A stretch of 64,000 nucleotides of DNA, taken from contig NZ_SOAZ01000011.1 in assembly GCF_004364155.1 (NCBI RefSeq), positions 1 through 64,000 on the forward strand, written 5' to 3'. A program made the position numbers and the translations under genes. Of the stretch, positions 28,204 to 39,439 are shown one piece after another; position 1 is the first letter of the stretch, and each line of letters starts with the position of its first letter. Source of the DNA: Fonticella tunisiensis. GTDB taxonomy: Bacteria > Bacillota > Clostridia > Clostridiales > Caloramatoraceae. The notes beneath the pieces are model-generated. The model had not been told where the DNA came from. It worked only from the letters and a program-made list of their open reading frames with translations, and made no database searches.

Positions 28204-28932
28204 ATGGCGAGAGAGAGACTGGATAAGGTACTTGCGAATATGGGGTATGGAACCAGGAAGGAAGTAAAGAAGCTTGTAAAGGATGAAGGGGTTACTGTAA
28301 ATGGTGTGCTGATTAGGGATTCATCCATGCACGTAGACCCTGAAAAGGATGTTATAGTGGTTTCGGGGGAGGAGCTTTTCTATAGAAAGTACATATATTT
28401 GATGATGAATAAGCCCCAGGGGGTTATATCTGCAACCGAGGATGATTATGATGAAACGGTAGTTGACCTTTTGGAGCCTGAGCACTCATTATTTAAGCCG
28501 GCACCGGTTGGAAGGCTTGATAAGGATACGGAGGGTCTTTTACTTCTTACAAACGATGGAGAGCTTAATCATATGCTGTTGTCCCCAAGGAGGCATGTTC
28601 CAAAGAAGTACTATGCCAGAATACATGGGAAGGTTACTGAGGATGACGTTAAGAAATTCCAGCGAGGTGTGATTTTGGACGATGGTTATAGGACGATGCC
28701 CTCAGAGCTTATTATATTAAACTCAGATGAGATTTCTGAAATAGAAGTAGTTTTATATGAAGGCAAATATCATCAGGTTAAGAGGATGTTCGAGGCCGTT
28801 GGCAAAAAGGTTGTATATCTAAAAAGGATAGAAATAGGCCCCCTCAAGCTCGATGAAAGCCTGCTTCCAGGTGAATACAGGGAGCTTACGGATGATGAGA
28901 TAGATATGCTTAAAAGGGCAGTAGCAAAATAG
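28204..28932 (+). CDS. Pseudouridine synthase, RsuA/RluB/RluE/RluF family
   Basis: A 242-residue RNA-modifying enzyme. An S4 RNA-binding domain (residues 4-60: ERLDKVLANMGYGTRKEVKK) precedes the catalytic domain with PVGRLDKDTEGLLLLTNDG near 98-116, where the Asp is the catalytic residue. It resembles the 16S rRNA U516 enzyme RsuA most, but the exact target nucleotide cannot be fixed from sequence. GGAGGG precedes the ATG. Confidence 0.88.
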   Translation: MARERLDKVLANMGYGTRKEVKKLVKDEGVTVNGVLIRDSSMHVDPEKDVIVVSGEELFYRKYIYLMMNKPQGVISATEDDYDETVVDLLEPEHSLFKPAPVGRLDKDTEGLLLLTNDGELNHMLLSPRRHVPKKYYARIHGKVTEDDVKKFQRGVILDDGYRTMPSELIILNSDEISEIEVVLYEGKYHQVKRMFEAVGKKVVYLKRIEIGPLKLDESLLPGEYRELTDDEIDMLKRAVAK

Positions 28933-28960
28933 TTCCCAGGCTATGGCCTGAGAACTATTT
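28933..28960. terminator. Convergent hairpin between pseudouridine synthase and small minus-strand gene
   Basis: AGTTCCCAGGC and GCCTGAGAACT form an imperfect stem followed by ATTTTG. It overlaps the stop codon of the minus-strand small gene, so it probably serves both directions. Confidence 0.5.
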
Positions 28961-29096
28961 TGTTGCCATCAATTTCAACTCTGTCTCCAGTACCCAGCTT
29001 AACAGGCAGAAATAGGGAATTTACCTCTAAAAGCCTGTTGTCATCTGTAAGTATAGTTGTTATATCCTCTTCCATTTTTATAACTACACCCGTCAT
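28941..29096 (-). CDS. Small protein, 51 residues, unknown
   Basis: Reads MTGVVIKMEEDITTILTDD and ends VEIDGNKIVLRP. It looks like a small all-beta domain (alternating hydrophobic strands, Gly-Asp turns). A GATGGGG site precedes the ATG. It follows the next small gene on this strand by two bases, as in a tight operon. Confidence 0.5.
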   Translation of the reverse strand: MTGVVIKMEEDITTILTDDNRLLEVNSLFLPVKLGTGDRVEIDGNKIVLRP

Positions 29097-29098
29097 AT

Positions 29099-29251
29099 TT
29101 ACCCCATCATTTCATTGTATTTACTTCGGGATTGTGTTTCGTCCCTGCGGGCATTAGATTGAATGATTGATATGGAAGTGTTTATTACCCTTCCATCAGG
29201 AAGTTTGATTAATATATCTTTTTTGTCCTGATTTTCAAATCCCTTTTCCAT
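29099..29251 (-). CDS. Small protein, 50 residues, unknown
   Basis: Reads MEKGFENQDKKDILIKLPDG and ends SRSKYNEMMG, after a GGGAGG site. Charged and soluble. It is the first gene of a two-gene minus-strand pair with 28941-29096. Function unknown. Confidence 0.5.
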   Translation of the reverse strand: MEKGFENQDKKDILIKLPDGRVINTSISIIQSNARRDETQSRSKYNEMMG

Positions 29252-29596
29252 AGTAAGACCTCCCTACATTAATCCGTTGTGCTGGTTCAAACTTCTTTGC
29301 TAAGCGTGCTGGTGAATGAAATATATTTTTTATCGCAGCGCCTATCTGTAAATTTATCCAGCACAACGAGTTAAATTATGTATATTGTATGCAGAAAAAT
29401 AATAAATATGATATTTATGTCCATATTTAGCTAAAGGAACAATCTTTTTAAGTTATCTTTATCTATGGCAAAAAAGTTGTTATATGTTATAATGTAATTG
29501 GCATTATTTATGAGTTTAATTCGTATTCCTTGCTATTTAGGCAATAGTTAGCCGTAGTTTATGCTCCTAAAGATTTAGAATGTTTGAGGTGATACA
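29252..29596. other. Intergenic region with a spaced inverted repeat
   Basis: CGTTGTGCTGG (about 29276-29286) and its exact complement CCAGCACAACG (about 29353-29363) flank about 65 bases, and the bases outside also match partly, like the ends of a small decayed insertion element. The remainder is AT-rich promoter DNA for the TrpR-like gene. Confidence 0.4.
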
Positions 29597-29926
29597 GTGA
29601 GGGAGTATGAGTCCAAATTAAAAAGTGAGGAAATGGACTTTTTATTTAAAGCCATGATGACCCTTGAAACGCTGGAGGATTACTACAGATTTTTTGAGGA
29701 CATATGCACAATAAACGAGATTAAAGCCATAGCTCAGAGGCTTCAGGTTGCAAAAATGCTCAAGGAGAAAAGGACCTACATAGACATCGCAGATGCCACA
29801 GGAGCAAGCACAGCAACCATAAGCCGCGTAAATAGATGCCTTCTCTATGGAAGTGATGGGTATAACAGGGTGTTTGAAAGGCTGGAGGCCTTAGAGGAGA
29901 AGAACAAAACTGAAAATGAAAAATAA
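29597..29926 (+). CDS. YerC/YecD-type TrpR-related protein
   Basis: A 109-residue protein of the TrpR-like helix-turn-helix family found in Firmicutes. The motif IADATGASTATISRVNRCLLYG (key parts ADATGAS and ATISRVNR, about 63-84) is the helix-turn-helix, preceded by the conserved FFEDICTINEIKAIAQRLQ region. Its operator and ligand are unknown. Start is GTG after GAGGTG. A strong terminator follows, so it is probably transcribed alone. Confidence 0.85.
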   Translation: MREYESKLKSEEMDFLFKAMMTLETLEDYYRFFEDICTINEIKAIAQRLQVAKMLKEKRTYIDIADATGASTATISRVNRCLLYGSDGYNRVFERLEALEEKNKTENEK

Positions 29927-29959
29927 AATGCAGGATTTTTCCTGCATTTTATTTTTTTT
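29925..29959 (+). terminator. Rho-independent terminator
   Basis: AAAATGCAGG pairs with CCTGCATTTT around a 6-base loop and is followed by ATTTTTTTT. It overlaps the stop of the TrpR-like gene. Confidence 0.85.
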
Positions 29960-30094
29960 GAGTGGATTTTTTGAATGATTGATAATATAATAAAATTAGA
30001 ATATATGAACAAATATTCATATAATAAATAAAGTATTCTGATATGATAATATGACGCAGGAAGGCAGATTTTTTTATAGAATGGAGGGGATGGC

Positions 30095-32239
30095 ATGGAA
30101 AAGAATATGGCCAAATCATACAACAAAACCCTGTTTCTTAAGGGGCTTGGATGAGTCAACTGTGCTTCCAAAATGGAGGGAAGTATAAGGCGCCTGGATG
30201 GCGTTAAAAATGCAAAAATAGATTTCGCATCAGGAAGGCTGACAATTGAAATAGAGGACAGAGGAAGAGTACGTCAAATTACTGAGGAAGCTGAAAAAAT
30301 AATAAAGGGGATAGAGAGCCATGTAGAGGTTATCGATGAACGTAAAATAAAAGGACATATGGATGCGCGGGAGGAAAAGGCAGAAGAAGGCGGAGTAAGG
30401 AAGGAAGTTATAAGGCTTGTGGCTGGTTCAGTCCTGCTCATTATACCAACAATATTTAAATTTAATTTCTACCTGGAGTTTGCAATGTTTTTCATAAGCT
30501 ATCTTCTGGTTGGATGTGAAGTCCTAACCAAGGCGGTAAGAAATATCGCAAGGGGAGAGGTTTTCGACGAGAACTTCCTTATGACCATTGCAACCATAGG
30601 CGCCTTTGTAATAGGGGAGTTCCCGGAGGGTGTTGCGGTTATGCTCTTTTACCAGATAGGTGAAATGTTCCAGGATATGGCTGTTAATCGCTCAAGGAAG
30701 TCAATTTCAGCCCTTATGGACATAAGGCCTGATTATGCAAATTTGAAGCTTGGAGATGATGTGGAAAGGGTTTCACCCGAGGAGGTTGAGGCAGGGGATA
30801 TAATACTTGTAAAGCCCGGTGAAAGGATACCCCTTGATGGCGTTGTGATAGATGGTAAATCTATGGTAGATACATCAGCCCTTACGGGAGAATCTCTTCC
30901 AAGGGAAGTTATAGAAGGGGACGAGGTACTTGGAGGCTTTATAAACAAGAATGGAGCTTTAACTGTAAGAGTAACGAAGGAATTCGGGGAATCCACGGTA
31001 TCTAAAATACTTGACCTCGTTCAAAATGCAAGCAGCAGAAAGGCAAAGACGGAAAACTTTATAACAAAGTTTGCAAGGTACTATACTCCTGCAGTCGTGT
31101 TTACTGCCCTTGTCCTTGCAGCGATTCCGCCCATTGTTTTACCTGGAGCGAGATTTTCCGACTGGTTCTATAGAGCTTTAATATTTCTTGTAATTTCCTG
31201 CCCCTGTGCCCTTGTGGTATCAATACCTCTGGGATTCTTTGGGGGTATCGGAGGGGCATCAAGGAACGGAATACTTGTTAAGGGAAGCAACTATCTTGAG
31301 GCCCTAAACTATGTAGACACTGTAGTATTTGATAAAACCGGTACCCTTACAAAGGGAGTTTTCAATGTTACTGAGGTAAATCCCGCTGATGGTATAGGAA
31401 AGGATGAACTCTTAAGGTTTGCAGCCCTTTGTGAGTCACACTCAAACCATCCAATAGCACTATCCATATTAAAGGCATATGGTGAGGAAATAAACAAAGA
31501 GGATATAGAAAGTTATGAGGAGATTCCAGGGTACGGAATAAAGGTTTTTGCAGGAGGCAGGGAGATACTTGCCGGAAATGCAAAGCTTATGAAGATGAAA
31601 AATATATCATTTGAGGAAGTAGATGCAGCAGGTACAATAGTTAACGTAGCTGTGGATGGGAAATACGCAGGACATATAATAATATCCGATGAAATTAAAG
31701 AGGATTCGGAAAGGGCTATAAGATCACTTAAGGCTTTAGGAGTTAAACGAACCGTCATGCTGACGGGGGATGTTAAATCCGTTGGAGAAAAGGTCGCCTC
31801 AGGGCTTGGAATAGACGAAGTATTTGCAGAGCTTTTGCCCCATGAGAAGGTTGAGAGGGTTGAGGAACTTTCAAAAAAGGAGGGCGTAAAGGGTAAAATA
31901 GCCTTCGTTGGTGATGGAATAAACGACGCCCCTGTACTTGCAAGGGCGGATGTAGGTATTGCGATGGGAGGCCTTGGCTCAGATGCAGCAATTGAGGCGG
32001 CGGATGTTGTAATTATGACCGATGAGCCTTCAAAGGTTGCAGGCGCCATAGGAATTGCAAGGAGGACGAGAAGAATCGTATGGCAGAACATTATATTTGC
32101 CCTTGGAGTAAAACTTTTCGTGCTTCTTTTAGGTGCCCTTGGAATGGCTTCAATGTGGGCAGCGGTATTTGCAGATGTAGGCGTGGCGCTGATTGCTGTG
32201 CTTAATGCCATGAGAGTTTTGAATGTGAGGGATGTGTAG
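30095..32239 (+). CDS. Zn/Cd-type P1B ATPase with in-frame TGA at the first Cys of the HMA CxxC motif (candidate selenoprotein)
   Basis: ATP-driven export of soft metal ions. Read through the TGA at 30152-30154 the product is 714 residues: an HMA domain (about 14-75, LKGLG-U20-V-N-C23-ASKME), membrane helices, TGES at 264-267, the CPC metal site at 369-371, phosphorylated D413 in DKTGT, the HP motif (SHSNHPIA), and GDGINDAP. A Lys and an Asp-Gly in the last helices (VKLF, FADVG) suit the Zn/Cd/Pb group. The normal motif would be CxxC; TGA lies exactly at its first Cys. The ATG at 30173 has no ribosome site, while ATG 30095 follows GGAGGGG. Alternatives: a point mutation (TGT or TGC to TGA) or a base-call error. 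Confidence 0.75.
30155..30190 (+). promoter_or_regulatory. Candidate bacterial SECIS-like hairpin
   Basis: Six bases after the TGA, TGTGCTTCC (30161-30169) can pair with GGAAGTATA (30179-30187) including two G-U pairs, with loop AAAATGGAG about 16 bases from the TGA. This distance suits bacterial SECIS elements, but the loop lacks the preferred G at its first two positions and a competing 6-bp hairpin (30165-30170 with 30174-30179) is possible. Support is moderate. Confidence 0.4.
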
Positions 32240-32293
32240 ATAATTTGTGCATTATTTCCATTTGACAAATAATTAGATAGTTTGTTTCATATG

Positions 32294-32336
32294 TTCTGCT
32301 GTAGGAGTAATTACTCCTACAGCAGAATTTTTATTT
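32294..32336 (+). terminator. Strong terminator after the ATPase gene
   Basis: A perfect 34-base palindrome centred on AATT (TTCTGCTGTAGGAG...CTCCTACAGCAGAA), followed by TTTTTATTTTT. Confidence 0.85.
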
Positions 32337-32412
32337 TTATGCTAAAATTTAATTATAGACAATAATAACAAAATTGTTAATATATGGGCGATAAAAATTA
32401 TTAAGGAGGATT

Positions 32413-32769
32413 ATAAAGAGAACAATAGTTAAAAAATTAGTATTTATACTATTAATCTGTTCCTTAATATTGACTTATGGGTGTTCTAATGATTTGCAAA
32501 AAGCTGAAGAATACTTTATTCAAGGAAAGTATAAGGAGGCTGTTGATATCTATAATAGGGTACCCCCAGATAAACTCTCTTTTAATAATCTTTTGAATAA
32601 GGCAAAATCGGAGGCAGCAATTTCTAATTATGAGGAAGGAATACTAACTCTTAAAGCAGCGGAAAAGAAATCTATCGATGATAATCAATTATCTGTTGTT
32701 TATTATAACCTTCTACTGTTTCATTATATAATTCTTATTTTCGCTTGGAAAATATTAAGAAGTGCCTAG
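32413..32769 (+). pseudogene. TPR-like lipoprotein, degenerate start and frameshift
   Basis: The frame from AAGGAGG reads IKRTIVKKLVFILLICSLIL then TYGC, a lipoprotein signal, but the codon in the start position is ATA (32413). The mature part has TPR-like repeats (AEEYFIQGKYKEAVDIYNRV and a second EGILTLKAAEK unit). After VVYYNL the frame turns into unrelated residues, while another frame carries on with NSYFRLENIKKCLEVLNNF. So both the start and the 3' part are damaged. A TTG at 32470 lies inside the signal and is unlikely to be used. Confidence 0.55.
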
Positions 32770-32797
32770 AAGTTTTAAATAATTTTATTGATACCAA

Positions 32798-32840
32798 AGG
32801 AGAATCACCAAAATATTGGTGCTTCCCCTTTTTGTTATGT
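32798..32840 (+). terminator. Imperfect terminator
   Basis: AAAGGAGAATCACCAA and TTGGTGCTTCCCCTTT pair imperfectly and are followed by T's, just before pcrA. Confidence 0.5.
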
Positions 32841-32902
32841 GTTTTGCAATTTCTTCATTAATGCTATAATATTAAAGATAATAAAGGACACAGGAGGAAG
32901 TT

Positions 32903-35116
32903 ATGATAGATTTAAACAGTCTGAATAAGGAACAGAGGGAAGCTGTCGAAACTACTGAGGGGCCCCTGCTTATACTTGCGGGAGCGGGCTCGGGAAAAAC
33001 GAGGGTTTTGACATATAGAATAGCATATTTGATTCAGGAAAAGGATGTTTACCCGGGAAATATTCTTGCAATAACCTTTACCAACAAGGCGGCAAAGGAA
33101 ATGAAGGAAAGGGTTGAGTCCCTTGTTGGAGAAGATGCAAGGAACATGTGGATCAGCACCTTCCATTCCTCATGCGTTAGAATATTGAGACAGGATATAA
33201 GTAAACTTGGCTATGATAGAAACTTTGTTATATATGATACTTCCGATCAGGAAAAGATTATGAAGGACTGCCTTAAAGAGCTTAACCTTGATGAAAAGGT
33301 ATTTCCACCTAAGGATATGCTTCACAAAATAGGTTCCCTGAAGGATGTGCTCATAGACGAGGATACATATTACAGGCAGTACGGAAACGATTTTAAAAAT
33401 AAAAGGTTTGCAGAAATATACAAGCTTTATCAAAAGAAGCTCAGGGCCAATAATGCCCTTGACTTTGACGATATAATAATGAAAACTGTAAAGCTTTTTA
33501 AGGAGCATCCAGATGTCCTCAGCTATTACCAGAGAAAGTTCAGGTATATACTCATAGACGAGTATCAGGATACAAACAGGGCCCAATATGAGCTTGCAAA
33601 CCTCCTTGCAAAGAGCCATAGAAACCTCTGCGTTGTGGGGGATGATGACCAGTCCATATACAGTTGGAGGGGGGCTGACATAAGGAATATACTGGACTTT
33701 GAGAAGGATTATCCCGATGCGAAGGTTATAAAGCTTGAGCAGAACTATAGGTGTACAAAGAGGATACTTGAAGCTGCAAACTATGTTATAGCCAACAATG
33801 AAAATAGAAAGGCAAAGAGGCTCTGGACAGAAAACTGTGCCGGGGATAACATAAAATTCTACAGGGCTGAAACGGATAGGGATGAGGCAAGGTTTATAAT
33901 AGGCGAAATAAATAAGCTTGCTTCTAAAGGGTACTCCTACAGGGATTTTGCAGTTCTTTACAGGACTAATGCCATGTCCCGTATACTTGAAGAAGCCTTT
34001 GTAACTTCAGGACTTCCCTATAGGGTTGTTGGGGGACTCAAGTTCTATGACAGAAAGGAAGTAAAGGACATACTTGCATACCTCAGGGTTATAAACAATC
34101 CCCTTGACAGCGTAAGCCTTGAGAGGATAATAAACGTTCCCAAAAGGGGAATTGGAGACTCTTCCATTGCAAAGGTTAAGGAGTATGCTCTGGAAAAGGA
34201 TATCAGCCTCTACAGCAGCATGCTTGAAATTGATAACATAGAAGGCCTTACCAAGAGGGCCGCAAATGCCATGGATAAGTTCATAAGCCTTATGAACTAC
34301 TTCTTCGTTATGAAGGATAAGATAAAGGTATCGGAGCTTATAAATGAAATACTTGAAAGGACAGAGTATATAAGGGAGCTAAGGGAAGATAACACCCCCG
34401 AAAGCCAGGGAAGGATAGAAAACCTTCAGGAATTTTACTCATCGGCCGTTGAGTTTGAGGAGTCTTCGGAGGATAAGAGCCTTTCGGCCTTCCTCGAAAG
34501 GGTTGCCCTTGTATCTGACCAGGATGAGTTAAATGATGCAGGCGGAGTAACGATGATGACTATGCACACAGCAAAGGGGCTTGAGTTTCCGGTGGTGTTT
34601 ATAGCAGGTATGGAGGAGGGGATTTTCCCTCACTTCTCAGCGCTTGAGGATAGAGACGAGATGGAGGAGGAGCGAAGGCTCTGCTATGTAGGGATTACAA
34701 GGGCAAAGGAAAATCTCTATATGACCTGCGCAAGGCAGAGGCTCATGTTCGGCAGAACCATGTTTAACTCACCATCATCCTTCCTGGAGGAGATTCCTGA
34801 AGAACTTATTGACGATGTATCCTCAAGAAGCATGAGCTTTAACAGGGTCTACGGCTACGAAGGTTACAGCCAGCCCCACAGCCTATCAAAACCAAGGCAT
34901 ATAGCATCCCCTGTATCTTCTACGGTATCATCAAGTTCAAATGCAGTAAAGGTTAGCGAAATCAAAGCAGGGATTAAAATAAAGCACAGGGTATTTGGCA
35001 AGGGCCTTGTAATAGCAGTGAAGCCTTCAGGTCAGGATAAGCAGATAACGGTTCATTTTGATAACGTTGGGCTTAAGAATTTGCTTTTAAGTTCGGCGCC
35101 GATAGAGATACTGTAA
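32903..35116 (+). CDS. pcrA: ATP-dependent DNA helicase PcrA
   Basis: A 737-residue superfamily 1 (UvrD/Rep) helicase used in repair and rolling-circle replication. Walker A GAGSGKT is at 27-33, then the TFTNKAAKEMKER motif Ia, DExx box LIDEYQDTN near 218, GDDDQSIYSWRGA near 245-257, and the C-terminal VTMMTMHTAKGLEFPVVF and VGITRAKENLYM motifs. The last ~60 residues (KVSEIKAGIKIKHRVFGKG) are the tail that binds RNA polymerase in B. subtilis. Start is ATG after AGGAGG. ligA follows after a repeat-rich spacer. Confidence 0.96.
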   Translation: MIDLNSLNKEQREAVETTEGPLLILAGAGSGKTRVLTYRIAYLIQEKDVYPGNILAITFTNKAAKEMKERVESLVGEDARNMWISTFHSSCVRILRQDISKLGYDRNFVIYDTSDQEKIMKDCLKELNLDEKVFPPKDMLHKIGSLKDVLIDEDTYYRQYGNDFKNKRFAEIYKLYQKKLRANNALDFDDIIMKTVKLFKEHPDVLSYYQRKFRYILIDEYQDTNRAQYELANLLAKSHRNLCVVGDDDQSIYSWRGADIRNILDFEKDYPDAKVIKLEQNYRCTKRILEAANYVIANNENRKAKRLWTENCAGDNIKFYRAETDRDEARFIIGEINKLASKGYSYRDFAVLYRTNAMSRILEEAFVTSGLPYRVVGGLKFYDRKEVKDILAYLRVINNPLDSVSLERIINVPKRGIGDSSIAKVKEYALEKDISLYSSMLEIDNIEGLTKRAANAMDKFISLMNYFFVMKDKIKVSELINEILERTEYIRELREDNTPESQGRIENLQEFYSSAVEFEESSEDKSLSAFLERVALVSDQDELNDAGGVTMMTMHTAKGLEFPVVFIAGMEEGIFPHFSALEDRDEMEEERRLCYVGITRAKENLYMTCARQRLMFGRTMFNSPSSFLEEIPEELIDDVSSRSMSFNRVYGYEGYSQPHSLSKPRHIASPVSSTVSSSSNAVKVSEIKAGIKIKHRVFGKGLVIAVKPSGQDKQITVHFDNVGLKNLLLSSAPIEIL

Positions 35117-37649
<2,533 letters not shown>

Positions 37650-37677
37650 AAATTACATATGAAAGGTAGTGATATAT

Positions 37678-37965
37678 ATGTCAGTATCTATAAAGGATGT
37701 TGAATACGTTGCAAAACTTGCTCGACTTGAATTCAGTGAAAAGGAAAAGGTGAAATTTACTGAAGAACTGAACAGCATATTAAAATACGTAGAAAAACTT
37801 TCAGAGGTTGATACAAGCGGGGTGGAACCTGCAATAGGTGCGTATCCCATGTACAATGCACTTAGGGAGGATGAGATAAGTCCGTCCTTAGACAGGGAAG
37901 AAATACTTAAAAACGCCCCTGACAAGCAGGATGGATACTTTAAAGTACCGAAGGTTATAGATTAG
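37678..37965 (+). CDS. gatC: Aspartyl/glutamyl-tRNA amidotransferase subunit C
   Basis: A 95-residue subunit that stabilises GatA-GatB. It shows [17 protein letters not shown] at the N-terminus and [23 protein letters not shown] in the middle, both conserved in GatC. ATG 37678 is preferred over the upstream GTG 37669 because GAAAGGTAG lies at a better distance. First of the gatCAB cluster. Confidence 0.92.
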   Translation: MSVSIKDVEYVAKLARLEFSEKEKVKFTEELNSILKYVEKLSEVDTSGVEPAIGAYPMYNALREDEISPSLDREEILKNAPDKQDGYFKVPKVID

Positions 37966-37975
37966 GAGGGATAAA

Positions 37976-39427
37976 ATGCACAAAAAAACTGTACATGAGA
38001 TAAGGGATTTGCTGAGAAGAAAAGAGATCTCCTCGGTGGAGCTAACGAAAATTGCCCTTGAAAGAATTAATTCAATTGATGATAGGCTGGGAGCTTTTAT
38101 TAGCGTATATGGGGAACAGGCGTTAGAGGCTGCAAAGGATGTTGATAGAAAAATAGCATCCGGAGAAGAGCTTCCTGACCTTGCAGGAATTCCAACGGCA
38201 CTTAAGGACAACATGAACATGAAGGGAACTAAAACAACCTGCGCCTCAAGGATGCTTGAAAATTTCGTATCGCCCTACGATGCAGGAGTAACTGAAAGGC
38301 TTAAGGAAAACGGTGCTGTAATAATTGGAAAGACCAATATGGATGAGTTTGCAATGGGATCATCAAATGAAACATCATACTTTAAAAAGGTTAGAAACCC
38401 ATATGATTTGGAAAGGGTACCAGGAGGATCATCGGGTGGTTCTGCAGCAGCTGTTGCATCAGGTGAAGTATACTATTCATTAGGCTCAGATACGGGTGGT
38501 TCCATAAGACAGCCTGCGGCAATGTGTGGAGTTGTAGGATTAAAGCCGACATATGGAAGGGTTTCAAGGTATGGCCTTGTAGCCTTTGCATCTTCCCTTG
38601 ATCAGATAGGTCCGTTTACAAAGGACGTTGAGGATTGTGCAATTGTGTTAAATGCCATATCAGGAAAGGATGAAAGGGACTCAACCTCTGCAGACGTTAA
38701 AGTCGAGGATTTTACAAAATACCTTAACCGGGATATAAGGGGCATGAGAATAGGAATGCCTGTAGAGTTTTTTGGCGAGGGAATTTCGGAGGATGTTAGA
38801 AAAATTATAATTGATGCAGTAGAGGTGTTTAAATCCCAGGGGGCCGAGGTTAAGGAAATAAGCCTTCCAATGTCAAGGTATGCCCTTGAGGTTTACTACA
38901 TACTTGCAAGCTCCGAAGCCAGCTCCAACCTTGCAAGGTTTGACGGAATAAGATATGGATACAGGGCTGAAAGCTACAGCGATGCCGTTGATATTTATAC
39001 CAAGTCAAGAAGCCAGGGCTTTGGAGATGAGGTTAAAAGGAGAATAATGCTTGGTACATATGCACTGTCAGCAGGATACTACGATGCATATTATAAAAAG
39101 GCCCTTCAAATTAGAACTCTTATCATAAATGAGTTCAAGGAGGCCTACAAGAATGTTGACATAATACTGTCACCAACATCTCCAACAACGGCCTTTAAGC
39201 TTGGAGAAAAGATAAACGATCCTCTTTCAATGTATCTTTCAGATATATATACGGTTCCTGTAAATATTGCAGGTATTCCTGCAATATCTATTCCGGCAGG
39301 GCTTTCAAATGGCCTTCCGGTTGGACTTCAGCTTATGGGAAATTACTTTGAAGAAGGAACGCTTTTAAAGGCAGCACATGCCTTTGAAAGGGCTACAGAA
39401 CATCATAGGATAAGGCCATCTATATAG
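37976..39427 (+). CDS. gatA: Aspartyl/glutamyl-tRNA amidotransferase subunit A
   Basis: A 483-residue amidase-signature enzyme that releases ammonia from glutamine for conversion of Glu-tRNA(Gln) or Asp-tRNA(Asn). The catalytic Lys is K77 (ALKDNMN) and the Ser pair lies in [14 protein letters not shown] and [13 protein letters not shown]. Full length. GGAGGG precedes the ATG, 10 bases after gatC. Confidence 0.97.
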   Translation: MHKKTVHEIRDLLRRKEISSVELTKIALERINSIDDRLGAFISVYGEQALEAAKDVDRKIASGEELPDLAGIPTALKDNMNMKGTKTTCASRMLENFVSPYDAGVTERLKENGAVIIGKTNMDEFAMGSSNETSYFKKVRNPYDLERVPGGSSGGSAAAVASGEVYYSLGSDTGGSIRQPAAMCGVVGLKPTYGRVSRYGLVAFASSLDQIGPFTKDVEDCAIVLNAISGKDERDSTSADVKVEDFTKYLNRDIRGMRIGMPVEFFGEGISEDVRKIIIDAVEVFKSQGAEVKEISLPMSRYALEVYYILASSEASSNLARFDGIRYGYRAESYSDAVDIYTKSRSQGFGDEVKRRIMLGTYALSAGYYDAYYKKALQIRTLIINEFKEAYKNVDIILSPTSPTTAFKLGEKINDPLSMYLSDIYTVPVNIAGIPAISIPAGLSNGLPVGLQLMGNYFEEGTLLKAAHAFERATEHHRIRPSI

Positions 39428-39439
39428 GAGGTGCTTAGG

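Noticed and set aside
30173-30175. ATG 30173 as the start of the metal ATPase
   Set aside because: No ribosome site precedes it and the start would remove most of the HMA domain; ATG 30095 is better placed.
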